The notes under the pieces: model-generated
The model's database searches: none
Told to the model about the DNA's origin: nothing
The model's input: only the letters and a program-made list of their open reading frames with translations
Source of the DNA: Mesostigma viride
Lineage: Eukaryota; Streptophyta; Mesostigmatophyceae; Mesostigmatales; Mesostigmataceae
DNA: 64,000 bases
Reading direction: 5' to 3'
NCBI GenBank assembly: GCA_009746045.1
Contig: RPFO01000253.1
Span: 1,332,888 to 1,396,887, forward strand
Translations under genes and position numbers: made by a program
In this document: one piece after another, positions 55,448-64,000 of the stretch
Numbering within the stretch: the stretch's first letter is position 1
Layout: the number at the start of each line of letters is the position of its first letter

Positions 55448-56146
55448 AGTTAACGTTCCTAGCAAACGCAATGTGAAGGATATGGTTGCAATGCAGCAAT
55501 GTGTGAATATGGTTGGAAACGGAGCTTTGTTAAAATTGGATAATGTTACAGCGCTCACACACTTGAGGCTTGTACACGCGCTTGCCAAGTCAAGGCACAA
55601 CACGTGAGGCGGGCTCGCAAGAGATCTGCCCAAATGGCACTGGCCTATTGTTTATATACTTGTGCACTGTGCTTGCTAGTCCTGAGCAACCTAAGAGGTA
55701 TGCTCAGTAATAACAACCCCGGTACAGTATTCACTACCTGTACAGCGCCCAGTTCCTATACAGTAGGTCTGCCATACAGGCACAGTGACCACAGAGCGCA
55801 GTCCACAGTGACTTATTGCATCTGCACCTAGAAGTCCAGGACTAAGCCTGCGGTACCAACAGACCACAGGTTAAGGTTCCTATTTCCTGCGTACGACGTA
55901 TTAATCCAATACCGTCGTAGGTACAGCACCTAATTCCTGTCAGCCCAGGAATTACTGTCGACCCCATATGCTGTCGGCAAATATTCACGTCCGACTTAGA
56001 AGAACAGCCGGCTCGCGCTCGCGCGCGACCGGGAAGTCGGAACGCCATAACTTTCTTGATACTTGTCGGAATGAACTCGTTCCGGTGCCGCTGGAATCGC
56101 AGAGATATGCCGAATCAGGATCACGCCAATGCGCTTGGCGTTAACT
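55448..56146 (-). mobile_element. Minus-strand 5' LTR (699 bp, AGTTAACG...CGTTAACT)
   Basis: Perfect 8-bp inverted repeat at the ends. The part with AAAGTTATGGCGTTCC is similar to the solo LTR at 13990-14601. An ORF follows 93 nt downstream on the minus strand. Confidence 0.68.
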
Positions 56147-56509
56147 GATGATGGGGGTGGATGCGGCGGTGGGTGGAGGTGGGGGTGGAACGGATCGAGG
56201 GGGGAAGGGAAGCGGAGGAAATAGTGCTTTTCATCGCATTTATTTTGTCCTGCAAGCGTAGGATGCGAGCCTGCCGCTTGCTCGGGGTATTCGGGGTTGG
56301 GGCTGATTGCACAACGCCGAGGCGTAGGTAATCTAGCAAACGTTGGAGCTTACGAATCTGACAGTTGACAGATGAGGTTGTAGCCCGAAATACCGGCACC
56401 ACCATGGCTTTCACCCGACGGTTAGGTCGAGGCATGGTACCTAGTGGAACGGGACTGTTTAGAGGCTGTCCCCGAAGCCTGTTAGCCGCGAGCCGACGAG
56501 GAAGGTTGT
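56147..56509 (-). other. Downstream part of the LINE ORF1 region; short ORF
   Basis: A 104-codon basic minus-strand frame (56435-56121, SSVNCQIRKLQRLLDYLRL) overlaps the LTR boundary. Unknown; weak. Confidence 0.25.
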
Positions 56510-56561
56510 CTACCTACGGACACCACCGGAGGCAGCACCTATCCTGCTAGACACCTCAAGA
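56510..56561 (-). pseudogene. C-terminal remnant of the LINE ORF1 beyond copy B
   Basis: Continues the minus-strand frame from 62307 across the CAAGA duplication with VSSRIGAASGGVRR and a stop at 56510. Confidence 0.55.
56557..56561 (+). repeat. Left target duplication of copy B (CAAGA)
   Basis: CAAGA immediately before the 5' LTR; identical to 62307-62311. Confidence 0.85.
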
Positions 56562-57062
56562 AGTTGCAATCTGTTGCTTGACCGAAATGCGTGTATAAAC
56601 TGGTGCATGCATAATGGAATGTAAATCTGTGAAACAATACTCACAATTGCTGCACACAGCTTGTGTACATGACCATGGTGGCAGTATAGCCAAGCTGATG
56701 CATTATAACTAGTGGTCGCGCTGACTGTTGAGCACTGACTGTCGGTCAGGCTGTTGAAGTCGTGCCAAGGATTGATGAGATAAAACACCCCTTCAGCGGG
56801 CAGACGAATACGGCAATATTCCCTGCTAATGGATATTTGTAAATGGTTCTAGAAGCGTCTAGAAGCATTGTGCAACGCTGGCGTAACGCTAGTTCAGTGT
56901 GCCTCTTGGAAATCGCTAATGCACATGAAATGTGATTGGTGCAATGACGATAAGGCCTATCGCAATCTTGGGGTTGCACACATGACTTGTAACCATATAA
57001 ATTGATAATAAACCCAGGCACCTAGTGCCGCATTCTTGCAAGCATCATTCTCAATCTCAACT
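56562..57062 (+). mobile_element. 5' LTR of copy B (501 bp)
   Basis: Starts AGTTG and ends CAACT. It lacks 4 bp (about 56725) found in the 3' LTRs of both copies. TATAAA at 56996-57001 and AATAAA at 57007-57012 lie near the 3' end, so transcription should start about 25-30 bp further on and R-U5 would be only about 40 bp. Confidence 0.92.
56996..57001 (+). promoter_or_regulatory. TATA box of the copia-like element
   Basis: TATAAA in an A-T-rich patch 61 bp before the LTR end; the only good TATA motif near the LTR/gag junction. Confidence 0.5.
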
Positions 57063-57085
57063 CGTACTCAAAGCTGCTATTTACA
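57063..57085 (+). other. 23-nt leader between LTR and gag
   Basis: Starts CGTACTCAAAGCTGC. There is no TGG-type primer binding site; the priming tRNA, or an internal tRNA fragment, is unknown. Confidence 0.6.
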
Positions 57086-58042
57086 ATGGCTCGCGGTTCC
57101 CGTTCCGACACGGACGCCATTCAGTTGACTGGCGATGGTGCCGATGCTTACAAGGAGCTGCGACAGCACGAACTGGTGGTTCGCATGCTGCCAGAGCCGT
57201 TGGCCGACAAGGCTACGGACAAGGAAAACCGTGACTTTGTCTGGGCAATCAAGGCCTGGGAGGAGAAAGTCCGCACGGTAGTGAAGACTCCCGCGCAGAT
57301 TTTTCGGATCTTGCGGGGGGCTCCACTGGCCAGCAAAGGGCCGCAGGCGGTGCGGGACCTGATTCGGATCGCCCAGGAGAAGGCATGGGACTGGAATCAG
57401 TTCCTTGAGCGGCTCACTGAGCTTCTCGCGCCGACAGGGCTGGTGAAGTCCATCAAGGACGTCATGCAGATTCTGACGTTCGAAGTGTCCGGTGACACTG
57501 CCAAGGCCACGCTGGCCTTCGAGCGGATGCTCGAAGAAACCAATCTAAAATTTGCTGATGATTTTTCGGTGGTCCTGTTCTTGGGCAAGGCCCTTGGCAG
57601 CGGTGCTATGTCAGAAAGCACCGTGCAGAGTCTGGCGTCCGTCCTGACCAAGGAGAAGCTGGCGAGCAAGGCTGCTGCTTTCGCCTGCATCCGCGAGATC
57701 ATGGCGCTCGGTGGCGCTGCTCAGGAGCTGGCCGGCAAGGGTGCCGTGAAGCCGACGCCAGCAGTCAATGCCGATGGCCCTGCCATCAGGGCCGTTTTTG
57801 GCGCCGGTGACGGGCGCCTGAAGTGTCCTCGCTGCCAGGGGACTGGTCACACCCGCGAGACCTGCAAGGCCAACAAGGCTTTCCCGTTGGGGACGAACCT
57901 GTGTGGCAAGTGCCATAAGCCAGGGCACAAGGCCCGGTTTTGCAAGTCGCGGACTGCTGCCAACCAGGCGGACAATGTTGGCAAGGCTGGGCCTATTAGG
58001 CGCCAGCGGTTCACGTGGGTGCGCAATGCTCAGGAAAACTGA
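57086..58042 (+). CDS. gag: Gag of copy B, two CCHC knuckles
   Basis: 318 residues from ATG 57086 (first ATG after the LTR). Residues 1-240 are mostly helical and resemble a capsid region (WAIKAWEEKVRTVVKTPAQI, FLERLTELLAPTGLV). Two zinc knuckles follow: C247-C250-H255-C260 and C273-C276-H281-C286, each C-x2-C-x4-H-x4-C. The end is basic (IRRQRFTWVRNAQEN). It would coat and package the RNA in cytoplasmic particles. No protease motif is present. The end overlaps pol by 43 nt. Confidence 0.9.
   Translation: MARGSRSDTDAIQLTGDGADAYKELRQHELVVRMLPEPLADKATDKENRDFVWAIKAWEEKVRTVVKTPAQIFRILRGAPLASKGPQAVRDLIRIAQEKAWDWNQFLERLTELLAPTGLVKSIKDVMQILTFEVSGDTAKATLAFERMLEETNLKFADDFSVVLFLGKALGSGAMSESTVQSLASVLTKEKLASKAAAFACIREIMALGGAAQELAGKGAVKPTPAVNADGPAIRAVFGAGDGRLKCPRCQGTGHTRETCKANKAFPLGTNLCGKCHKPGHKARFCKSRTAANQADNVGKAGPIRRQRFTWVRNAQEN
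58000..58042 (+). promoter_or_regulatory. gag/pol overlap, probable -1 frameshift zone
   Basis: The pol frame opens after a TAG at 57997-57999 and gag stops at 58040-58042. Pol has no ATG before residue 18, so -1 frameshifting is likely. GGAAAAC (58033-58039) directly before the gag stop resembles a slippery X-XXY-YYZ site but its first triplet is not uniform. Confidence 0.5.
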
Positions 58043-61000
58043 AGGCCCCAGGGCAGGACAGCGCTATGGAGCATAGGAGGCTCCTGGCAGTAGACGATGT
58101 AGGCAGTTTTATGGCCGATGCTGCGGATGTTAAGGCAATATCAAACTTGATCAATACAGATCCAATTTTCAAGTATGCCTGTGCGTCTCGGTTTCACATC
58201 TTCTTTGGCCATGGAACAAACGCTTACAAGTTTGCTAGGGCTTTTGGTGGGGCGCCAATGCTGGAAGCATGTCGTGAGTGTTACGAAAATTGTCCACAAT
58301 GTCAATCGTCGGGCCCCAAGCCTCCTCGCCACCATGTAAAGCATCCACCTGCGAGAAAGGGGGAAATCGTAGGTGATGTGCTGTTCTGGGCACACATGCC
58401 ATACTTTATTGCAATAGATAGATATGCTCACAACGTAGCTGTAGTTCCTTTGCGTCATATGGAAGCCGCCGACCTGGCAGAAGCCATTGATGTCTCTTCG
58501 TCCTTTTTCTCACCACTCGAGTCAATACAGATGGACAGGCAGTTCGCGTGTCTAGAGGGCCAGCCTGGATTTGAATGCCTCAAGACAGTTGGGCGTGAGG
58601 ACCACACTGGTCAGGGTATAGTGGAGCGTGCCGTGCAAGAATTCAAGCAAGCTGCACGGAGACAAGGTGATGCATCCCTTTCAGCATACGCAGCCCGCCT
58701 CATGTGGGCGTTGCGGATTTGTGCATGCCTTAATCGGCGTGTGTTGTTGTCCATTCCTTCTCGCAATGTGGTGATAACAGCTGAGGGATTGCAGCACGGC
58801 CACTACCCACCAGAGATAGAAGAGGAGTGGGCACGCCATTTGCAGGGTAGATTTGCCAACCTGGTACGAAGGGATACACGTAGGCCGGTTACCGCCTATA
58901 GTGTAGGAGACCTGGTTTGGGTGCATAAAGAGGGCCCCTTTGGAAAGAGGGGACAGTGGAATGGTCCAGCCACGGTAGTGTCCGTGGATGGGAGTGTGCG
59001 CAAGGCCGTTGTTTCCTTGCAGGACAAGCAATACCACATCCCGTGGAGCAAGCTCAAGCACTATCAACCGAACACAAGTGCGTGGGAGCGCCTTCTGCAC
59101 TACTACGAGGACGCGGACAACTTCTTGCGGCCTCCACCAGGTGACGTGATTGCCCCTCTTTTACCCATGCCTGCCTCTGACCCTATGCAAATGTCTGCCG
59201 AAGCTCGGGAGGTAGAGGACGATGAGCATGTTGAGGAGGACGGTGATCTGGTGGCACTTGCTGCAGATGTGCAGAGCTTAGCTCGCGAGCCCCCTGCTGA
59301 CCTGCGCGAGGGTAGTAGGGAGGGCATTACCCCTGCCGTTAGCCAGGGTCCGGCTGCCGTTAGTCAGCCTCGCCGGGGTGGTGGGTTGCTCAGCAAGATT
59401 GTTCTAGGGCTGCGCCGGGACAATAACATGGGGTTAGGCTCCCTTCGCCGCCCACCACAGACTGCAGGCGTACCCCCTCAGCTGGGCCCGAGCACTGCAG
59501 TCATCTCTTCCTTGTTAACCTCTAGGGCGCTGAATTGTGGGCTCCTCATTGATACCCAGGCCCAGGTCTCTATTATCGGGGCCAACTGTGTAGACTTTCC
59601 TTTGCTGCCCTCTCATTGGACTCAGGTCACTGATTTTGCTAGGTCAGGGTCCTACAAGGTCCTGGGGGAATTTCCCTTAACCATACTCGGCGCAGACACG
59701 CCCATGTGTGTGGTAGAGGGGTATGATGGGCCCGCCTTATTAGGACAGCCGTTCTTGACGCTACCCGGGGTTACAGTGAGCAGCACACAGCTGTCCCGAG
59801 CGGGGTTTGGCTGCATGCGATTGAATAATTTTTCCCTCGATGTCGCTGCTCGGGGTCTCTCATTGCCTATGGTGGCTGCCATGAAAGGGGTAGAGTACAA
59901 GGATTCTGAATTGCCTCCTGCCCGCGATCTTCTCACCCCTAAAGCCCTCACCCCTGACAGCTTGGGGATTAGCTTCCACGATGTTGCCACTGAAAGCCCC
60001 ATGTCCTTCCATGATGTTGCCAGGCACGTCTCAACCGAGGAAGGGCTAGACAATACCCAAGGGGCTATGCTGGCTGCAGGGGAACGATGGTTAGGACTGG
60101 GTTGTGTGGAGCCAGTGGACCTAGTCCCAAGGGATGGCCGGTTGCTTCGTTTCAAATGGACCTTCCAGATGAAGCCGGTTCCCGGCACTGACAGGAAAGT
60201 AGAGTTTGCTAGACCTGTGGTGCTAGAATTTTCTGGATCTTCTGACCTGCCCTCCTCAGCCCTGACTGCCCCGGGCTTAAATAAAGACACTTGGCGATTG
60301 TTAGTGTGCTTTCATCTCGGGCGCCTCAACAAAGGCTTGCCGCATGGCTCCGCGGTGCTGGATTTTTCTAAGGCCTTCCTTAACGGGGATTCAGATGAGA
60401 CGGCTAAATTGTGGGAGGGCACCACACCGCTGTATGTTAGGACACCCAAGATGTGGGAACCTATTGTGGGCAAGAAGTTCATGAGGTTGGTGAAGGCTGT
60501 GGATGGGACCGTGGCCGGGCCGCGGGCGTGGCGCAAGAGTTTAGAGCGCCTTCTACTTAACCGCGCACGCATGATGTACAGCGACCTGGACCCCTCCTTG
60601 TTTGTTGGTGTCTGGAAGGGGGAGCTCGTGTTTGTTTTCGTGCATGCCGATGACTGTGACTGCCTGGGGCCACGGGAGTGGATTGTGTGGTTCCATTCGC
60701 TCGTGCACTCAGTGTACCCTGTGGGCAAGCTCGTCTTTAGGGAGCCGGGCAAGATCGTGCCCTTCATGGGCATGGACACTATTCTCGATCACGATGAGCA
60801 AGGGCAGTGGGTCATGTTGCTGCATCCTAAGGGTAGCTATGTCCCCGACCTGGTCAAGGAGGTCATGGCCCGCACTGGGCCTATCCTTCCCTCTGAGTGT
60901 GGTGCGCTGCGTGGCAAACTCAATTGGCTTGCGTGTACCACGAGCCCTGACTTGGCTGTCCTTAGTCGGTTGACAGACGATGTTCTCTGCTTGTTGGCCC

Positions 61001-61584
61001 GCCCGGTTGTAGCTGAGTATGTGCAGGCCTCACCGGGGTTGGTCCTGCAGGGTGTTGACTGGGACAAGCCCATCGAGCTAGGGGCTTATTGTGACAGTTC
61101 TTTGGATGCGCGGGTGCTCACCAAGATGCGTGGTAGGTGTGCGGCTGTTAGCTATATCTCAAACGCTGACCAATCTGCGCCATCCTCCATCTTTGCGTGG
61201 TTCTCACGTCTACACCGCCGTGTGTATGTGGGGTCGGACACCGCCGAGGCGCGTGCGTATTGCGAGGCTGCAAGTGAGCTCGCGTATTTCCACGCGCTAC
61301 TCTGCTGGATCCTCAAGCTGGGCGGTCTCACCACACGCATCGATCGCGTCATGCGCACCGACAGCCAAGCGCTGGTGGACTTCATTGAGAACCCCTACGC
61401 TCGCACGAGAGACCTTGACTTCCTCCGGGTGAAGGAATTTTCTGATGCGCTCCATACCGAGCACGTGGCAGGCGACCAGAATTGCTCGGATGCTCTTACC
61501 AAGCTCTATAGCTCCGCCAAGGCACAGTATACTCTTCTTAGGCACCAAATGAACAATATGTCGCTGGGTCAGCCACGGCACTAG
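58015..61584 (+). CDS. pol: Pol polyprotein of copy B: IN - PR - RT - RNase H
   Basis: 1189 residues counted from 58015. Integrase: zinc site H61-H66-C93-C96; core D121, D174 and E204 (only 29 residues between the last two); then a GDLVWVHKEGPF...WNGPATV module at 298-325. An acidic linker (about 395-430) follows. Aspartic protease: LLIDTQAQVSII with D513, and ALLGQPFL at 574-581. RT: D783 in LDFSKAFLNGD, GPRAW at 835-839, and HADD at 877-880 as the catalytic box. RNase H: D1027, E1078, D1116, D1159 (SDALTKL). The order of RT and RNase H motifs is Ty1/copia-like; the protease position is not. The frame is intact, so it may be active. Confidence 0.92.
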   Translation: MGAQCSGKLKAPGQDSAMEHRRLLAVDDVGSFMADAADVKAISNLINTDPIFKYACASRFHIFFGHGTNAYKFARAFGGAPMLEACRECYENCPQCQSSGPKPPRHHVKHPPARKGEIVGDVLFWAHMPYFIAIDRYAHNVAVVPLRHMEAADLAEAIDVSSSFFSPLESIQMDRQFACLEGQPGFECLKTVGREDHTGQGIVERAVQEFKQAARRQGDASLSAYAARLMWALRICACLNRRVLLSIPSRNVVITAEGLQHGHYPPEIEEEWARHLQGRFANLVRRDTRRPVTAYSVGDLVWVHKEGPFGKRGQWNGPATVVSVDGSVRKAVVSLQDKQYHIPWSKLKHYQPNTSAWERLLHYYEDADNFLRPPPGDVIAPLLPMPASDPMQMSAEAREVEDDEHVEEDGDLVALAADVQSLAREPPADLREGSREGITPAVSQGPAAVSQPRRGGGLLSKIVLGLRRDNNMGLGSLRRPPQTAGVPPQLGPSTAVISSLLTSRALNCGLLIDTQAQVSIIGANCVDFPLLPSHWTQVTDFARSGSYKVLGEFPLTILGADTPMCVVEGYDGPALLGQPFLTLPGVTVSSTQLSRAGFGCMRLNNFSLDVAARGLSLPMVAAMKGVEYKDSELPPARDLLTPKALTPDSLGISFHDVATESPMSFHDVARHVSTEEGLDNTQGAMLAAGERWLGLGCVEPVDLVPRDGRLLRFKWTFQMKPVPGTDRKVEFARPVVLEFSGSSDLPSSALTAPGLNKDTWRLLVCFHLGRLNKGLPHGSAVLDFSKAFLNGDSDETAKLWEGTTPLYVRTPKMWEPIVGKKFMRLVKAVDGTVAGPRAWRKSLERLLLNRARMMYSDLDPSLFVGVWKGELVFVFVHADDCDCLGPREWIVWFHSLVHSVYPVGKLVFREPGKIVPFMGMDTILDHDEQGQWVMLLHPKGSYVPDLVKEVMARTGPILPSECGALRGKLNWLACTTSPDLAVLSRLTDDVLCLLARPVVAEYVQASPGLVLQGVDWDKPIELGAYCDSSLDARVLTKMRGRCAAVSYISNADQSAPSSIFAWFSRLHRRVYVGSDTAEARAYCEAASELAYFHALLCWILKLGGLTTRIDRVMRTDSQALVDFIENPYARTRDLDFLRVKEFSDALHTEHVAGDQNCSDALTKLYSSAKAQYTLLRHQMNNMSLGQPRH

Positions 61585-61801
61585 TTGAGATGTCGTGGAG
61601 TGTGAATGGCCCCTTGACTCGGGTTTTACCTTGGTAGGTTTTCCCGGTAGCGATGCTATGGTGTAATTTGTTTGGCTGGGGATTACCCTCCAAAACCATG
61701 TGGGGCCTAAGGTGCGTTCATGATGGCAAGGCCTGCGCGGCCGTAGTTCTTACAGATTTGAGTACGCAGTCCTATTGCCACATGAAAAAAGAAAGGGCTG
61801 G
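61585..61801 (+). other. 3' non-coding and polypurine tract
   Basis: 217 bp from the pol stop to the 3' LTR, ending in AAAAAAGAAAGGGCTGG, the likely plus-strand primer tract. Confidence 0.7.
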
Positions 61802-62306
61802 AGTTGCAATCTGTTGCTTGACCGAAATGCGTGTATAAACTGGTGCATGCATAATGGAATGTAAATCTGTGAAACAATACTCACAATTGCTGCACACAGC
61901 TTGTGTACATGACCATGGTGGCAGTATAGCCAAGCTGATGCATTATAACTAGTGGTCGCGCTGACTGCATGTTGAGCACTGACTGTCGGTCAGGCTGTTG
62001 AAGTCGTGCCAAGGATTGATGAGATAAAACACCCCTTCAGCGGGCAGACGAATACGGCAATATTCCCTGCTAATGGATATTTGTAAATGGTTCTAGAAGC
62101 GTCTAGAAGCATTGTGCAACGCTGGCGTAACGCTAGTTCAGTGTGCCTCTTGGAAATCGCTAATGCACATGAAATGTGATTGGTGCAATGACGATAAGGC
62201 CTATCGCAATCTTGGGGTTGCACACATGACTTGTAACCATATAAATTGATAATAAACCCAGGCACCTAGTGCCGCATTCTTGCAAGCATCATTCTCAATC
62301 TCAACT
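61802..62306 (+). mobile_element. 3' LTR of copy B (505 bp)
   Basis: AGTTG...CAACT. AATAAA at 62251-62256 is a probable poly(A) signal. Same as the copy A LTR except at one base that I saw. Confidence 0.93.
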
Positions 62307-62311
62307 CAAGA
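62307..62311 (+). repeat. Right target duplication of copy B (CAAGA)
   Basis: Pairs with 56557-56561. Confidence 0.85.
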
Positions 62312-63393
62312 GACTCCGCTCCGGGGGTGTTAATCTGAACACCTTTAAGCGGTTTCCCATCAAAGAATGCTGCGGAGCCATCCTGAAGCAGGCGCAACTT
62401 AATGCGCTTACCCGGGGTCTCGAATTGCTTGGTCTCCTGGACGATGGGGCTGTTCCACACCGCGCTTCTCGCCTTCAGTTGAGCCGGCGTGTAGTCCTCG
62501 TCGAGGCTGAAGTCACCGCGCTGGAGCAGACGACGTGCTCCCAGCACGAGGCGTTTGTCGTGCATGGAGGCCATGGTGACGACGACCATGCAGGCCCAGA
62601 GGGCCTGGCAGCCGAATGGCACGTTCAATGGCAACACGGTTCTGGAGCTGCAGCTTCCCCAGGAACGCTGGGCCGCGCAGTTCCTCGGCAAGTGAGTGTG
62701 CTGTCTCATGTGCTGCCGCGCCTTTCTGGAAGCCTTTGATTACCATATTGCGTTGGCGTTGCTGCACTGCATTCTGGGTGACCGCAGCGGTAGCTGCAGA
62801 CTTGGCCGCCTGTTGAACCATGGTGGTCAACTGCTTGCCGGTGACATCGGCAAACGTGGTAGTTTTGGCAGGGGCTGCCAATGATGGCTTTCTTCAGCTC
62901 CATCAATTGTGCTGTCGCAGCTGCAGATCGACGCCTCCGTCAGGACCTTAATGTCGCCCTGCACGGTCGTAAAAGACTGTGCGAGGTGCTGCAGTTGCAC
63001 GGTAACATCGGTCGCGGGTGCTGGCCTGGCGATGGCTGTCGCCGGCAGCTCGACAAGGTCAGGGCAGCACGAAATAAGACAGGCAAGCCGACGCAGACAC
63101 GGATCCCAACCAGACCACTCATCCGAAGGAGCGTCCATAACCTGGCCGGTGTAAGGGTGGCGAATCGGGGCGTCGTTGTTGTCACTGAGCTTCAGCACGC
63201 TGGTTACGGCGGCGTCGTTGTAGTTGAGTAAGGTAGCGATGTCTTTCAGGCTCAAACGCTGGCCTGGCACGTAGAATGATGAGGGAATGGAGTCCGGCAA
63301 GGAGGTTTCAGTATCTATCGGAGTTGCTTCCGAAGTCTTGGGCCGCTTGTGAGCGGCGTTCACAACGGTCCGTGCCCCGCCAAAAACGACCAT
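62312..63393 (-). pseudogene. LINE ORF1-like protein, frameshifted and split by copy B
   Basis: Starts ATG 63393 (MVVFGGARTVVNAAHKRP) and runs through at least three frames: a Pro/Ser N-part with LSLKDIATLLNYNDAAV, a coiled-coil-like part (AQSFTTVQGDIKVLTEA, LMELKKAIIG), then MVIKGFQKGAAAHETAHSLA and VVVTMASMHDKRLVLGARRL with SLDEDYTPAQLKARSAVW. The last parts align with the ORF1 at 17711-18161 (RRM plus C-terminal domain). Copy B inserted after GVQINTPGAESLE; the former C-terminus continues at 56561-56510. Confidence 0.6.
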
Positions 63394-64000
63394 CTTACTC
63401 CGTCACCAAATTGGCGCGAGATCCCGAAAATCTGGTGGGCGGGAAGGTGACGACGAGGCAAAAAGTCACGCAGCACCCATGGCGGCCGTGAAAATCCTAG
63501 CGACCGTCCTGAGAACACATTACGGACAGCGAATTCATTTTGAGCCTTCATAACTCATCTACTTCACGTAGATATTTTTTTATCCTAAAGAAATCGGCCC
63601 ATTTTTTCAGGAAAACAGAAAAAGGGCAGGCATTTTTGCGAGGTCGGGTCAGGTCCGCTGCATTTTGCAGTGGACCCCCAAAAAGTCACACCGGAAACTT
63701 ATCAAAAACGGCGACAGTGCAGTTCGAGGTAAGCCGCTCCCTCGATTCTATGACTAATTCAAAAATTTTTGACCGAAAAACTTTTTGTTAAAACGACTGC
63801 CATGCATTGTAAATGCTGCGCTACCGCAAATTATGTTGTTGCTGGGAGGTGCTTGCGGGAGCGGTAATGGTGCACTAACGTAAAAATATGCCACTGTTTG
63901 GTTTCTTCGAATTTGGTCGTTCCACTTTCTCAGGCCGTTTAAATGGCTTCCAGAGCACATCCCTCGCTACTCTCGTGCCCAAGGTGCGATGAGCGCCTGC
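63394..64000. other. No gene seen
   Basis: Upstream (minus-strand sense) of the LINE ORF1; possibly its 5' UTR. Only short chance frames. Confidence 0.4.

Larger units (their letters stand above)
53779..56146 (-). mobile_element. Minus-strand LTR element, 5' part
   Basis: In minus-strand order: an LTR with 8-bp inverted ends (56146-55448), an ORF of 306 codons starting 93 nt later (55354-54434), a second ORF (54331 to at least 53779), then the 3' LTR of copy A. The rest of the element is not seen left of copy A. Confidence 0.6.
56562..62306 (+). mobile_element. Complete copia-like LTR retrotransposon, copy B
   Basis: 5745 bp: 5' LTR 56562-57062, gag 57086-58042, pol in the -1 frame to 61584, purine tract before 61802, 3' LTR 61802-62306, CAAGA duplication on both sides. 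The LTRs differ only by a 4-bp indel that I could see, so the insertion is recent. RT and RNase H are of Ty1/copia type, but protease follows integrase and the LTR ends are AGTTG...CAACT. It splits a minus-strand LINE ORF1. Confidence 0.93.

Noticed and set aside
56746-57021. 91-codon minus-strand frame repeated in all three LTR copies of the copia element
   Set aside because: It is inside the LTR, has no family, and is repeated only because the LTR is repeated.

Overview
This is eukaryotic nuclear DNA: spliced genes with GT-AG introns, LTR and non-LTR retrotransposons with target-site duplications, DNA-transposon-like ends, and very long simple-sequence tracts. The gene content (a Crypton/Ndc10-type recombinase gene with many introns, copia-like elements with unusual pol order) fits an alga or another protist with a large repeat-rich genome. 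I cannot name the organism from sequence alone. Nearly everything here is mobile or repeat-derived, and several insertions are nested.

Layout. 385-9241 (+): a multi-exon gene of about 12 in-phase exons for a Crypton-like tyrosine recombinase with all catalytic residues in place. A LINE tail lies in one intron and an 820-bp CT tract in another. 9743-13640: a GGGAT microsatellite, then a 3.1-kb, roughly 26-bp minisatellite with higher-order blocks. 13640-16447: remains of a copia-like element (RT end, RNase H, 3' LTR) split by a solo LTR. 16557-17090: the end of a TTAA-flanked element. 17711-18555: a 5'-truncated LINE with an ORF1 piece. 18556-25404: a second, degenerate copia-like element (gag, IN-PR, RT, RNase H) split by about 4.3 kb of other DNA. 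25405-32300: degenerate ORFs, LTRs and tandem repeats. 32600-38070: a decayed minus-strand retroelement carrying a LINE copy and huge GTT and GCCCTT tracts. 38-46 kb: mostly non-coding, with two long CCCT tracts and minus-strand exon candidates. 46406-49055: a 2.65-kb segment bounded by TTAA and 13-bp inverted repeats, holding a minus-strand PHD-finger gene.

49443-62306 holds two almost identical young copia-like elements. Copy A (49443-53778) is 5'-truncated and has two frameshifts. Copy B (56562-62306) is complete: 501/505-bp LTRs, a 5-bp target duplication, gag with two zinc knuckles, and a 1189-aa pol in the -1 frame. Copy A abuts a minus-strand LTR element (LTR 55448-56146, two ORFs). 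Copy B sits inside a decayed LINE ORF1 (63393 to 56510, minus).

The most notable result is the pol order of copy B: integrase - aspartic protease - reverse transcriptase - RNase H, with protease after integrase. The same order is seen in the diverged element at 19456-20656. In addition, eight LTRs in the window end in AGTT...AACT instead of TG...CA. Together these suggest an unusual copia-like lineage. The second candidate novelty is the TTAA/13-bp-TIR element with a PHD gene and an E2F-like palindrome, seen in two copies.
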